Position numbers and translations under genes: made by a program. A DNA stretch of 64,000 bases, taken from contig OZ019759.1 of NCBI GenBank assembly GCA_947034885.2, forward strand, positions 8,434,501 through 8,498,500, written 5' to 3'. Of the stretch, positions 26,087 to 37,918 are shown in pieces. This DNA is from Thuidium tamariscinum (Eukaryota; Streptophyta; Bryopsida; Hypnales; Thuidiaceae). Each line of letters begins with the position of its first letter. Position 1 is the first letter of the stretch. Under the pieces are notes generated by a model that worked only from the letters and a program-made list of their open reading frames with translations, was not told the origin of the DNA and did no database searches.

Positions 26087-26191
26087 TTATCCTCGAGTCG
26101 AAGATAATGTATCTATCGAGAGTTTTAATATCTTTGTGACAGTTTCTAGTTGAGCTTATTACTGTGTCCATTATCCTCGAGTCAAGGATAA
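26087..26191. repeat. Palindrome cluster C, in or at an intron of copy 1
   Basis: Copies start at 26087 and 26171, between the module 2 donor (26069) and module 3. The centre of the 26171 copy (CGAG/TC at 26181/26182) is the only AG that joins modules 2 and 3 in phase. Confidence 0.85.
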
Positions 26192-27591
26192 CTGTAATAC
26201 AAAGTTTCATCAGATTAAGTTTGGAACCAATGCTAATGCGAATGTGGATTGCTATGCTACAAAAATTTGTAGACGCTTTGATATTTCGGTACCAGAGCGT
26301 GAATCCAAAGAAAGACGGGAACAACGTCAACAAAGAATCCGACGTAAAAAATGAAATCAGAATAGTAACATTGGATGATGAGACATACCTGTTATGGGAG
26401 ACGTTTCTGAAGCGCCACACGGAAGGGACTCTTCTCGATCCCTGCACAGGGAAGTCATATCGGGTGGCCAAGAACTTCAACCTCAAGACTTTCGAGTTGA
26501 AGAGAGAATTCTTCAAGCATTTAGGGCACTTCACAGATCATGATCTCTATGAGTATGTGCTCCATTTTCTAGGAAAAACTCCAGGTCGCTCTCTGCCATA
26601 CCCGAAAGTCTCAGTGGGGAAGTCAAAGTTCTTGGTTGAGGATAATATGTCCCATGCTGATTGGATAGAGCGTCGGAAGCGGAAGAAGGTAGTTCTCGAG
26701 GAGTTCATGGCTATTGACAAGGGCTTGAGGCTGAAAGATCAAGAAGGAGATGTAAAGGACGGTCTCTGGAGAGAGTGGAAAGAGATACATCTCTTTAGTT
26801 CAGCTTCTTGGAACTTTTTGTTGAACGCATTGCCGGCGCCCTTCTTCGTCAAGCGTCTAACCAACGAGGGCAAGTTGAAGACGGCTGTGGACTATAAGGA
26901 CAAGGCATTCCCTACAGTCTTCCCTCTATTGAAGAGGTTTCTTCACCTGAAGAGCAAGGTGAAGCCGTCCAAAGGGAAACTGCAGATTTGTGGGCATGAT
27001 TGCTTTCCTCAAGGCTTCAGTAGCAGTCATGCTTGGACTTACCAGAAGCGAGGACTTCCTTTTGGAGTCATTGACTTCAGGCAGCTTCCCAGGCTGATTC
27101 CGAGCTCAGGCCAACGTGATCCGATGTTGCCGCTTTTGAAGTTTTTATCCGACCACATGAGGCCCAATTTGGTCGGTCCAGAAGTGTGGTTGTGGATTCC
27201 AACCAATGCTTTCGAGTACGAGGAGGCTGCAACTTACGCGGAGAAGAAGATGAAGCAGTATGTGGTGAAAATCGCTCTCTACATCGAGTGCAAGGCTGAG
27301 AAGTTGAACAACACTACAGTGCGGAAGGAGCTTCCTCTAGTGAAGCTTCTCTTTCTTATTCGAAAAGACAAAGACGGTGCTCTAATAGAGCACAGTTCTT
27401 TAAAGAAGGTGTACACCACTTCCGACGGCACCTTCTACAAGGACCTCCGGTTTAATACCAAGTCCAAATTTAGATCCCATCCTAGTGAGCTTAGGATGGA
27501 GTTCTCTATCGACGTTCTTCAAGGTTTTGCTACAAGGGGAGAGAACGTCCTCAGCATCTACGGGGGATTGAAGTTTTTACTTGCCGCAAAG
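26182..27591 (+). CDS. Copy 1, module 3: permuted methyltransferase-like exon
   Basis: An uninterrupted exon, followed by a clean phase-0 donor (AAG/GTAATC at 27591/27592). The start is the best phase-compatible acceptor, not proven. In order: WIERRKRKKVVLEEF, a strand-like FGVIDFRQ (27061-27081), VWLWIPTNAF, KIALYIECKAEKL, ELPLVKLLFLIRKDK, HPSELRMEFSIDVL, and ENVLSIYGGLKFLLAAK (27541-27591) joining over the intron to MFCYVVVDRHQ. This order matches beta-class N4/N6 amino-methyltransferases, with motif IV first and SAM motif I last (HP-x-E, then VLDxFxGxG). The DPPY position reads DFRQ and the Gly-rich loop reads YGGLK, so methyl transfer is unlikely. Copy 2 shares the same losses (VDFRE). 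Confidence 0.45.
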
Positions 27592-27935
27592 GTAATCATC
27601 TTCCACCTCTTTCGTTTCATTATCTTCGGGTCAAGGATAAACCAGTGATATTGAAAGCAGTACTCCAGGAACGATAATGAAGTGTAATATGACCATTATA
27701 TCTTCGGATCGAGGATAATATTTTGTTTGATGATTTATCTTCGACCCGAAGATAAAGGTTTGTTCATCTTCAACCCGAATAAAATGTAATTTCCTTCTAC
27801 TGTCTAGAAATGCGTTGAAGAAATCGATAACTTACTTTGCTTGTCCTTACTACTCTCTATAAAAGTTTCTAGCTATGGTAATCGTGGTTCGAGAAAAAGT
27901 TGGTTCTTTATTAATTAGACTTTCATGTGTTGTAG
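27592..27935 (+). other. Intron of copy 1 carrying palindromes
   Basis: A phase-0 GT-AG intron of 344 bp between LLAAK and LCGMFCYV. The copy 2 intron at 51833-52052 interrupts the same residue (FMLAAK then MFGAYYY). Both carry palindromes. Confidence 0.75.
27620..27780. repeat. Palindrome cluster D (three copies plus a remnant)
   Basis: Copies start at 27620, 27698 and 27735, with a truncated one at about 27768. The copy at 27735 has one mismatch from perfect symmetry. All lie inside the 27592-27935 intron. Confidence 0.88.
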
Positions 27936-29423
27936 CTTTGCGGCATGTTCTGCTACGTTGTAGTAGACAGACACCAGAGGGAGAAGCTCCTACAACTTGT
28001 GAGGCGTGGCATCGCAGCGGATGTGAATGACTTTCTTCACAACAACTCGCCATACAAACCCAACTACGTTCGACCCCGTTTTTTGCACTTCCCTGACCCT
28101 GACTCTGACTCTTCTCGAGAAGAGTCAGAGGATGATGATTCTGCCGAAGGGGCAATACCCGCGGAGGTGGTCAAGGAGGAAGTTGTTCTACGGAGGAGAA
28201 AGGAGCCAATAGTGGACAACAACGGGGAGGACGAGGAAGAGGATACTGAGGGATCTCTTGAAAAGGAGGACTCCGTGCCTCTCGGAGACGGAGCAGAACT
28301 TGGCATTGACGAATTCGGGACAAACGTCAACATTGTCCAGAATTCAGATTTGTAGCTCACCGCCAATGATTTTGAGGTGAGACCGCGACAGCGCTTGTCA
28401 TCATCGGTTCTTGCAGAGGAGCCACAGGTGGAGTATGAGAACGTGGAAAAAGAACCTGATGTGGTGAAGGTGGCCGCGAATTACGAGGGCAAGGAAATCA
28501 TTGATTTGAGCGAAGGTGACTCGTACGGTGACCTTAGACATTTGAATTACGATGCACCCATTCCGGACACCGCGACATCCTCTGGACCACAAGATGGAGA
28601 GATGTCCAAGTAGGATCCTCCCACAGATGCCGAAAAGAATGCTGGGGGTTCTCTAAGCGGTTCGGCTCCAAAGGCTTTGGAGGTGAAACAAGAGAAGTCC
28701 GACTGGTGGCAAAGACGTAACGAAGAGGTCGCCAGGGTGAGGAGGGAGGAGGCATTGGAGAGGGAGAATATGCGGGCTGAATTGGAGAGGATAAAGGAGG
28801 AGAACCTTCGTCTGAAGGCGGAAAATGCCAAGACTACAGCACTATCTCATGATGCGCATGCAGATGTGCCGAATAAGAGTGTTTCCTCAGTGCAGTTGGA
28901 GGGTGCAGGTGTTGGGGATTATCCCCGAGGCGAGGATAAATCAGTAACCCCCTCCCCTTCCCCCAGAAGGCAAATTTGATCTCCTTTTGTTGTGACGAAT
29001 TATCCTCGAGGCAAGGATAGAGGTCTCCGCCAATCCATTCCATCTCCTAGGCAATTCCGTTCCCCTCCTCCTGATGACTCACAGGATCTAGCCCTTCCTC
29101 TTCACAACAAGCAACCGAGTCCCAAACAAAGGACTGGTTGCACTGCGAGTCTCGTTGCTAGACTTGCAACTTGTGTAAATTATCCTCAAGTCGAGGATGA
29201 TTCCAGTACCCCTAATGATCAGGATTATCAAGAGCAAGAGTGCGCTGCCACGATTCCTGATGCTGAACGGGATGAGCAGGCGCAAGAAGAAGTTCCGCCT
29301 CCGACAACGTTGCCCATTCGGAATTATAAGGTTGAGTCTTAGAACCCACTTGATGATGAAGATGAAGAGCAAGTCGATTACGGTGATGGCAATGAGGATG
29401 CCATGGAGTTGGCGTTTGGACAG
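27936..29423 (+). pseudogene. Copy 1, linker exon: acidic and coiled-coil region
   Basis: One frame runs from the acceptor at 27935 to a CAG/GTATCG donor at 29423/29424 with no indel. It finishes the methyltransferase-like fold (MFCYVVVDRHQREKLLQLV), then becomes acidic (EEDTEGSLEKED, DDEDEEQVDYGDG). A Glu/Arg-rich helix, RREEALERENMRAELERIKE, is likely coiled coil. Three palindromes lie in frame as YPRGED, YPRGKD and YPQVED. Stops in this otherwise continuous frame: TAG at 28353, 28611 and 29340, and TGA at 28977. The low-complexity content gives no function. Either this copy is dead or the stops are read through. Confidence 0.6.
28919..29200. repeat. Palindrome cluster E, exonic (three copies)
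   Basis: Copies start at 28919, 29000 and 29180 inside the linker exon, all in the same frame (Y-P-R/Q-x-E/K-D). Copy 2 also has three in its linker (51186-51266). Confidence 0.88.
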
Positions 29424-29786
29424 GTATCGCCGCAAACATCTGACCCCTACTGTCTTGATTGTGTCTCTGGGAATTCTAAGTGATGAGTACTGCTCTGTCT
29501 TTGATGCTTGCTCCGTTTTGTAGTGAGAGACTCTTATATCGTCTCGTCTTGTTGACAGGAGGGAGTGGAGAGTCCGTGATTGACTTGCATCGACAAACCT
29601 CCTGTTTAAAATCATTTGTTGTAGTATTGGTCACATAGTGGGGCGAGGTTTAGATTGTACAGAGACAGTAGAATTTCAGCAAGAGTTCTACCACATGTAA
29701 ATTAAAATTTTTGGAAATAAATATTTGTGTACATAGTTCAATTTAAGTTGTTTGTAACCATCTGTTTTTGCATATGTTTTGTCCAG

Positions 29787-29918
29787 CGCATGGGGCTGAA
29801 ATATTTGCATCGTCCTTTGGCACTCAAACATGATTTTAATGAATGGATTCTGCAATCGCTTAGTAGGGGGCAATGGGGTTCGCCGTTGTTTGGATCACCT
29901 GGGTTTGCGTTTCATCAG
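29787..29918 (+). CDS. Copy 1, small exon before the phosphatase
   Basis: A 44-codon phase-0 exon between a GTCCAG acceptor and a CAG/GTAACG donor. It encodes MGLKYLHRPLALKHDFNEW and a Gly/Phe-rich tail. No family is recognised. Clean splice sites and phase fit on both sides support it. The intron to the next exon would be only 36 nt (29919-29954), unusually short for a plant, and in frame it contains a TGA. Confidence 0.5.
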
Positions 29919-29954
29919 GTAACGCCACTTCTCTATTGTTTTTGATTTTACCAG

Positions 29955-30794
29955 GTAGTCACAGGCAGCGGTGGAGAGAGAGTTCCTCGGAGTGTTGCCT
30001 CGGTAGCACCCGTTAGGCCGAAGAAGTGGTTGAACCTCGTCTTCGACCTAAACGGAGTGCTTTGTCATTGCGAGAATAGGACCTTGTATAAGAATGAACC
30101 TGTCCATTTTCCAAAGGACTGTGTTTTCTCGGATCGGGTTCCCACGCTAGTTGCGTCGAAAGCTGTCTTCGTTCGTCCCAATTTGAGGGACTTCTTGAGG
30201 GAAGTCGGCCAATTAGCAGACCGTATTGTATTCTGGAGCTCCATGGTCCACAAGAACGCCGAACCCATTGTCCGGTTTCTGTGCAAGAACAATTTAGAGG
30301 CCTTCGTTGTATACGGTCAAGAGCAGTGCAAGACCATTGAGCGTTCACCAAGGAATTTTCTCTTTGAGGGACTCAACCCTACAAAGCGTTTGTTTCTGAA
30401 AATCCTCGATGAACAGTTGTTCACACGGCCTGCGGATCCCATGTATTTTAACGCAGACAACACTATTCTTATTGATGACTCCCCAGCAAAGAATATCTTG
30501 AATGATAATGGGAACGCAATATTTTTGGAGTCGTGGAATCAATTCCACCGTGGGGACAAAGTACTGATGTTAGCCCTCCTCCCCTTGCTCAAGCGAATTA
30601 GTGAATACTGCCCCCCCGGGCGCTTGCGTGATTTTGTTGACGCAAATCGCATAGGTCAACCCTCGCTGACGCGTTCCTCGTATGGCATGGGTCATATGTT
30701 GGAAGGGTTGAGGGAGTCGGCTAGGAATTTTGGGTGCAACTACGTGCTCCCGGGGATGGGTGTAGTGATCAAACCAGAGCGATGCAGGACATAG
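29955..30794 (+). CDS. Copy 1, module 4: FCP1/NIF-like HAD phosphatase
   Basis: The exon opens after a TTACCAG acceptor (VVTGSGGERVP), and the domain runs from WLNLVFDLNGVL. Numbering from Met 30030: motif I DLNGV with the nucleophile Asp6 kept and the usual second Asp replaced by Asn8, as in the plant DLNG subgroup; motif II FWSSM (70-71); a Lys near 120-124; motif IV ILIDDSP (Asp149, Asp150). FCP1/SCP-type enzymes remove phosphate from proteins such as the RNA polymerase II CTD; with Asn8 the activity is uncertain. The domain length is normal and the frame is intact to TAG 30792-30794. It lies in the same orientation and splicing context as modules 1-3, and copy 2 repeats this order, so it is part of the same gene or tightly linked. 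Confidence 0.8.
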   Translation, partial: VVTGSGGERVPRSVASVAPVRPKKWLNLVFDLNGVLCHCENRTLYKNEPVHFPKDCVFSDRVPTLVASKAVFVRPNLRDFLREVGQLADRIVFWSSMVHKNAEPIVRFLCKNNLEAFVVYGQEQCKTIERSPRNFLFEGLNPTKRLFLKILDEQLFTRPADPMYFNADNTILIDDSPAKNILNDNGNAIFLESWNQFHRGDKVLMLALLPLLKRISEYCPPGRLRDFVDANRIGQPSLTRSSYGMGHMLEGLRESARNFGCNYVLPGMGVVIKPERCRT

Positions 30795-30952
30795 TCTCTT
30801 GCGTGCGATTTCGCATTTGTAGAATTAGCTATAGATTTAGAGGAGTTGGAATACATCTGTAAATATTATCCATTTGAAATATAATGATTTTGATTTTCAA
30901 CTTCATCTTGGTTGCGCTGTAGTATTCTTGAGTGTCTCCTTGATTTGGTTGA

Positions 30953-30973
30953 GTATCTTTGAATCAAGGATAA
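30953..30973. repeat. Single palindrome F
   Basis: A degenerate palindrome copy (GTATCTTTGA arm, AAGGATAA end) between the phosphatase exon and the last exon. Confidence 0.75.
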
Positions 30974-31007
30974 TGGGAGGGACTCCTTCGCATTTTTCCT
31001 TTTTCAG

Positions 31008-31916
31008 ATTGAAGGAGGTTTTAAGGTCGTTCATCCCCAGCCACTAACTAGGAGCTTATTGTCCAGATCGGACGCGGCGTTGTCCGACACGTCCGAATTC
31101 GATGAGCGGAGCGGTATGCCTTTTGTTGATTCCAGACCTATTATGTTGCGTTCAACCACGGATGCAGCATCTGCGGCCATCGACTTCTCCAAGGGAAACG
31201 TCGATGATGATGCAGTTGACAGTCCGCCGAGCAAGGGTCCGGCCAGGACTCCCGTCTGCTCACCATCCCCTCTGAAGTGGCCAATCTCCAAGCCCAGTCG
31301 ACTACGATCCCAGTCACCAACTCCCCATGTTGAAATGGCTGTACAGAGGAAACTATATGCGGACACGGAAGTAGTTCCGGAAGATCTTCGAGATGAAGAC
31401 GATGTTCCAGTTGCAAATGCACCTGAAGCCCCTGAAATCGTCAAATGGGATGTTGGGGTAGATTTGTCGACGAGAGGACGTAAGAGGAAGGTACCTTGTC
31501 CTTCCCACAGTGTCGGTGATGCTTAGCAGCTGCAAGGCATTGCTGGATCTGCACCTTCAACACTCGTAAGGTGTGAATTTTCGCCTTTCGTGGGGCCTCT
31601 ATCGCGCGTAGCTGTTCTTGCGGGGTACCGGCGATCGAATGGTGATCGGGCAACTGCCACTGATGATCTTAATGTAAATACCCTCCACAGATCCTTGCCT
31701 AAACCACCTCCTTACAATTCCAGGTCACTTTCAAGCACAGGCGTTCCTTGAAGTGATCGTAGGGAGGCTAGGGAACTCATGAAGATAGGAATGTGGACCA
31801 TTCCTAGTGTGGAACCTACATTTAGGCCTTCTCACCGCGAGGATATTCTTAGAGGGCTAGCTAAGCTGAAAGCTCAAGAGGAAAGTGGTAGCCATGCTTC
31901 CCCGAAGAAGAATGGC
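31008..31916 (+). pseudogene. Copy 1, possible C-terminal exon, low complexity
   Basis: It follows a TTTTCAG acceptor at 31007. One frame continues to TAG 31914-31916 with interruptions at 31524 (TAG) and 31749 (TGA). The sequence is Ser/Pro/Asp-rich with a basic patch RGRKRKVP that could be a nuclear localisation signal, and ends LRGLAKLKAQEES. No family is recognised. Its connection to the phosphatase exon is unproven because that exon ends in a stop; it may belong to an alternative transcript. Confidence 0.45.
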
Positions 31917-34900
31917 TAGTTGAGACATTTGTGTCCATATCCCTAGGGCCTTGGTTGACATTCATCCCTATTAGTAGACTATACATTTATATAATGCAAC
32001 CACTTCTTGGTTAGGAAAAAATTCAATGCACCCATCCATTAGCATGTGCCGTTTATATTTAGACATAAAATACATCACCCTAATCAATCACAAATAGGTA
32101 TTTGGGATTTCATTTCTTAGGAAGTGAAGTATATAGACATGTGAGGTAAATAGTTTCATGTATACATGAGTTCTAAAGCATCTTTAGAATATTTTTCAAT
32201 GTAAAGAATTTTTTTGAAATTGTTTTATATTTTTCAATCCCTTGTATGGAACTCTCTTCTACGGTTTCCATCTTATTGTTAAAGTCTTCTGGTACTCAAG
32301 GCACATTCTACATGGAAAATGTTTTGTATTCATGGCCTTCTTAAATATTTATCTTTGCCTTCAACAACTTATTTTTGAATTGAAGGAGACTTAAGTTCTC
32401 ATTATGACCATTTTTTCTCAATTTAATGAATATGGCCTTTTTGCATATTTTCAAATTTACTTTTATATTGTTTGGTAATATGGTCCTTTCTATCTAATAC
32501 ATTCATAAATGCCAATATTTTGAGTTTTAATACAACATTCTATACGACAAGATCAATTGATGTTAATCTGGGTGTTAATCTAAATTCAGAGTTAGTCTTA
32601 TATAGTTTGAAAGTAAAGAAAATGATTGAAGTCTGTACTACCTACTTCTTTTATACCAAAAAAAATGATGAAGGGATTTTATGGGAAGAGGAGTAGGAAA
32701 AACAAACAAATAAAACTTTCAATAAATATATGAGTATGTTTTTTCTATATCCTAGGGACTTCTTTTTTATTAATTTATTGAGCACCTAACACAATGGGAT
32801 GGAATCAATTTAAAGTAAATATATACAAACCAAAAAAGGGAATAGATAAATATTTGAAGTAGTTCAAATTGATTTCTATTTTTGTATGGATAGGGTATCA
32901 TTTTTTTAGCAAAAGGTTGTAACTACGCGTGAATTTATGCTAAGAAAACAATGTTACATTATTATTTTGAGTGCTTTTGTGTTATTCATGGTGCACAAGA
33001 AGAAATCCAAAAAAAATTCATTAGTAAACCAAATGCTACAAGAGTCTATTGCTTAGTCTACTGGGAAAATATAATTTTATGGCTATTTTATTGTATTTGT
33101 TTATGGATATTTCTCAATTTTATAATGTTTGATTGAAAGTTAATTTTTTTTAGTAAATAGTTACTAAAACTTATTGGAATTCATTTGATTGCTTTTTAAT
33201 TTGAACATTATGTTTAGTAGGGCACGAAGAATTTAATTTTTGCTCCTACAGAACACCTTTGAAAGGTTAAGGCACCTACACTTGTGTTAAATTAAAACAA
33301 AAATTAATTTGAATATCTAAATTCCTTCCAATCAAAATCAATAGTAGTAAGTAGTATCTATTTGTCTTCTACATATCCTTTCAATTACATGAAGTCTCTT
33401 AAATTAGTGCCCATATTACCTAAGTTACCAATCATTATAATATGTTTGTAAAGTTTAGGTTCTACATGCACAAAATTGACATGTTAAAACCATAACAAGG
33501 TCAACATAAAATCAATCAAAAATTAATAATCATTGTTAGTACATGGAGCTTTTCAAAAGCATCTAATCTTAATTTTGCAGGTATAATTCTATTTTTTAGT
33601 TGAGATTCTGATTTTTGTGATATAATTTTCAAATTATAAGAATACATTTTCTTATTAGACCATATATGTTATTATATAATCAAGTTTTTTGTTTTACTAT
33701 TATATTGTATGTAGTATTTAAGAATTTTTTTAATTGGTTCAATGAGGTGAATGTATTATGTTTTTTTATAAAATATTTTGAAATAAGTATGGACAATGTA
33801 CAATGTACAATGTCCTATATCATAAAATGGTAAATATATGTCTTTTTAGCATGCCCGTTAGCATCTCGGGGAGTTCACTCCTTTATATATTTTGCAAACA
33901 TGTGCGATAGTGACCTATTTAACGGGGTCTATCTATAAAATGACCTATTTATAACATGGAGGTGTTTTAGGGCACCCTATTTTATATAAAATCTTATTTC
34001 TCACTGATTACATAATAATATTTTACATATAATCTTATTTCTCACTTTTTAAGTACCTGATATTAGATGTTATTTTTTACAAATTTTACATGGAATGAAT
34101 ATATTGGATCGTACTTTTTTTATCACACATGGTCTCTAAGACTTTCACCAATGATCTTCTTGAGGTTAGCATTGCAAAATTGAAATATTTTAAAGTTTCT
34201 TTCTAATTTTCACTAGGGGAATTATTGAGAAAATATGCACTATTTAGCAATGCAAAAGTTGTTTTTTAGGAATATTTGATGAGATAATGTTTATATATTA
34301 CTAGATGAAATTTCAAAGAAGTATCCAATGTTGGAAATATTAGATCATTCTATTTTTGATGAATGTATAAAATTACTTTAAATCCTTGAAGGAAAACACA
34401 AATGTCTAGTTTTCCATGAATGACAAACAACTTTGATTTGTAGGATAAAAGTGCAAATATTCATCTTCAAAATATATAAGAAAGAGGTATAACTCTACAT
34501 AGCTTTGACTTCTAGTAAGTCCTTTTGGATTTTAGTAACCAATTATAACCGTTTTTAGCTTATTTGGGGAATTCCCTTCCGCATAAATAAAAAATGGCCC
34601 CCCTCAATTGTTAAAGTTTTAGTAGAATACATAAGGAGGAAGGAAATATGCATAGGTATGATTGTGCACCTTAGAGTGAAAAACACAGCCAGTCCATGTC
34701 TGCAAATTATAACTAAAATGTTACTCTAGAAGTATGTAAGGGGGAATTATCCTTCCATGGAGGAATACGCAATAACTTGGCTAACAATGTTAGAATGATT
34801 TCCGTGGTAATAAAAATGGATGGTTTCATGGTCACCAAAATTCATCCTTCAAGTGTTAAATAGAATGTTTTTCATCCATGTATTGTAGGTTTATTTTATT

Positions 34901-37900
34901 TTTGTGAATGTAAGAAGAGACATGGCTTTGCCCCTATGGATGAATGACAAAAGAGGTGCCATGTACTCTTTGTATCCTATATTATCAAAAGCTGATGTAT
35001 AATTAGTTTGTTTCTGTGCAAGAATTTGAATTGCTTCCACTTTAGTTCTTTCCGCTTCAGCTTTGGGACCCTACTTCTACTGACAATCGACATCTTTCTC
35101 TGATTTGGTGCTGCCGTTAGAGCGCAACAGAATCCACTGACCTCCCATTCCTTGAGCGGATCACTGTCCTTGCTAGGAAGTTCAGTAGCTTCCTGCTCCT
35201 TAAGCGTATCAAACACAAATATCGATTTCAAATTCCAATGAAGGTAGACTATGCGCATGTGACGTCAAATTGTTGAAGATTGTATCCAAACCATACATGA
35301 CACAAGATGAAAAAGTCAGCTTATGTCTTATCCAAAGCATATACATTTTTGCAAGGATTCAATTCAATTTCTAAGTTTCCTCTTGTCAATTTGAATTCCC
35401 TGTGAAGATGGAGGTGCCTCAACACATCTCAGTACTTATTTGTGTACAAAAACGTAAAATGCAATCCTTTCAAATAAGCATTGTTACTTTACAGTTGCAA
35501 AACAATTCATTACAATGTATTAGAGCATGGCACACAATCTGCTATAGCATATATGTGAACTATATAGTTGTAGGACTTCCTATGGGAAGAAAATTACTTG
35601 TCCTGTTTGATGAGGAACTTTTTTGCTTCACCCCTTGATTTGAACCCCTTGAATTTTGCTCCTCAAAATCCCAAAACCTCTTTACTACATTCTATCCAAC
35701 TGTTATAAATTCCTAGATGCAATGCTCTTCGAATAACATAGTACTTCAATGATCTCGAAGAAAGAATTGGAATCGGGGTTGGCGAAGGTTCCTCTAAGGT
35801 TGGGGGTGTAATCTTGTCACTAGACAAAGCGCTTTCATTGACATTACAGTCAGACACCAAATATATACGAAGAACTCTCACAAGAAAATTTGCGGGGATG
35901 CCAAATAGTAGCTTGATGAAGCATGCCAACACAACTCCAATCATCCATAGCGACAATAGTAAGAGTTGCATCTACGACAACAACCATTGCGAGATGAGTT
36001 AGGATTTCACAACTAGCTTTTAAAATTTTCATGCAAACCAATTGTAGGAATGAGAATAGATAACTTACAGATGAGAGAGCCTTGAATTGTTCTAGAAATT
36101 GCATCAAAGACAGGATAGGACTCCAAATAATCACAAGATGAGCCATTTATAGAATCACTAAAATGGAAAAATTTCTAAAGATTGGCAACATCTGCACCCT
36201 CAGATGTAGATTGAGATAGAAGTCGTCAACTTCATAGTTCTAATACATGAACCTCACAATCTCAGGAACACTCAAACTTCACAAGTTCTTCCCTAGAAAT
36301 TTTCATCTAAGGAAAAACAACAAAGTCTCCGATGTAGAGAGTTTGGATAACTTTAAACAAAGTGTGGATGGGAAGTTGTAAAAACATTTGTAGCATCTCA
36401 TCCAAATTAGGTGCTCATTGCTGTCACTCCCGACTCTTACAAAGGACCCATGACTAATAGACATCAGTATATTCAAGTAAATCTTAGTGATCACAAACAA
36501 TCAAGAGGCTAGTGATGGATGAAAACACTTTGAGAATACAAAATAGTAGGGAATAACACAGTATGAAATAAAAGATGCTAGAAACATTCAAAGATAAATT
36601 GATTAATTTGGTTTTGGCTTAAAATGTTTAACAAACCTTCTCGTTGACAGAAATCCAACAATAAAAGGGCTTGTAATGGGAAGTTGCACTTCGAAATCAG
36701 TTGAGAACCATATGCTTTATCTTGAATTCTGACCCGTTGTCTAATAGTAGTCTTAATCCCAGCTATTTGATTGTCCAATGCCTCAGGTTTTTCAAAAGAA
36801 CAAATTATAAAACGCCCATATTTTGCCCATACTTCTTAGTTTACATCTTTTACAAGTTACTAAACGTCCTTTTCAAAAATTGAGGAAGTCCGTCACCAGA
36901 GCCATTCTTACAAGCAAATAGTTGCATTGAATTCACATGACAATCACACTTAGTTTGTGTATCTAGTGTGTGCATTATCAAAACACTTACTCAATAGCTA
37001 CTTGGCAAGTGCATACAAACATTCTCCATATGATACAAGCCAGCTAGAGGATTTCTAAATCAAGTTAAGGCTTAAGTGGTTTATTTAGGTAATATTGATC
37101 TGAATGATTTTTTTTGTTGCTGCAGTGATCTTACAATTCTTGCTAACGTTGATTCCTTCAGCATCTCTTTTCTATAATCACCTGAAGAAATAACCAAAAT
37201 ATTATGCATTAAATTTCTCAAGACTGTGCGTTTCTATTGAGCCTCCATGGACCCTTCTGTTGGACCCTTCTATTGTTCAATTTCGTGTAATCTAGGATTG
37301 AAGATCTCTTATACCTAGATCTAAATCTTATGTGTCTATGCTTGTATGAAAAACAAAAAGGGTCTATCTAGGAGGGTTAAATTCATGATTTGAGTTGTAT
37401 TGGTTCCTACAAGTCAGAGCATTACGACATATGGAGTATGGACGTGAAATTTTGTACTCATTTTTGAAAAAACAAACCAAGAAGGGCAAGCGCATAATGC
37501 AACAAAGTCTTTGTTTGCCAAATGTACCATCCATTTGGAAAATGTTTATTGGACCATTGCAAAAATATAATGTTTACTTTGAACAACCTAGAATGTACGG
37601 AAGCACCTAATAGCCTCTTAGGAAATGGAGCACATGATTCCCACAAGGCAAACTTCAACAAGCATAAAGGGTCTATCATGACAATCATGGATAAGAAAAA
37701 CAAACAGAATGTAGAGAAGATAACATCTAGTTTAAACTAGTCTATTTCCAAAAGCCTTGATTGGATCATTTCGAAATCATTTTGATGTAGTTTATAGAAC
37801 TGTACACAATACAGGTGAAATGAAATATATTTCACAAATCTACAAGTACATCAAAAAATAGAAAACAAGAGAACTAATAGATTTGAACGACAAATATTTC

Positions 37901-37918
37901 AGTATATTGAGACTGCAC
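31917..37918. other. Long AT-rich spacer, no gene recognised
   Basis: Short scattered frames only. A three-fold ACAATGT repeat lies near 33.79 kb. Frames around 35.0-36.1 kb on both strands are short and unlike known proteins. Confidence 0.5.

Noticed and set aside
25610..29342. Stop-codon readthrough or a variant code in which UAG is sense
   Set aside because: The same TAG/TGA pattern occurs in the dead LINE and DUF7869 gene, and a nuclear UAG-sense code is not known in land plants. Mutation at methylated sites is simpler.
33785..33815. Tandem ACAATGT repeat
   Set aside because: Only three short units; ordinary simple-sequence slippage.
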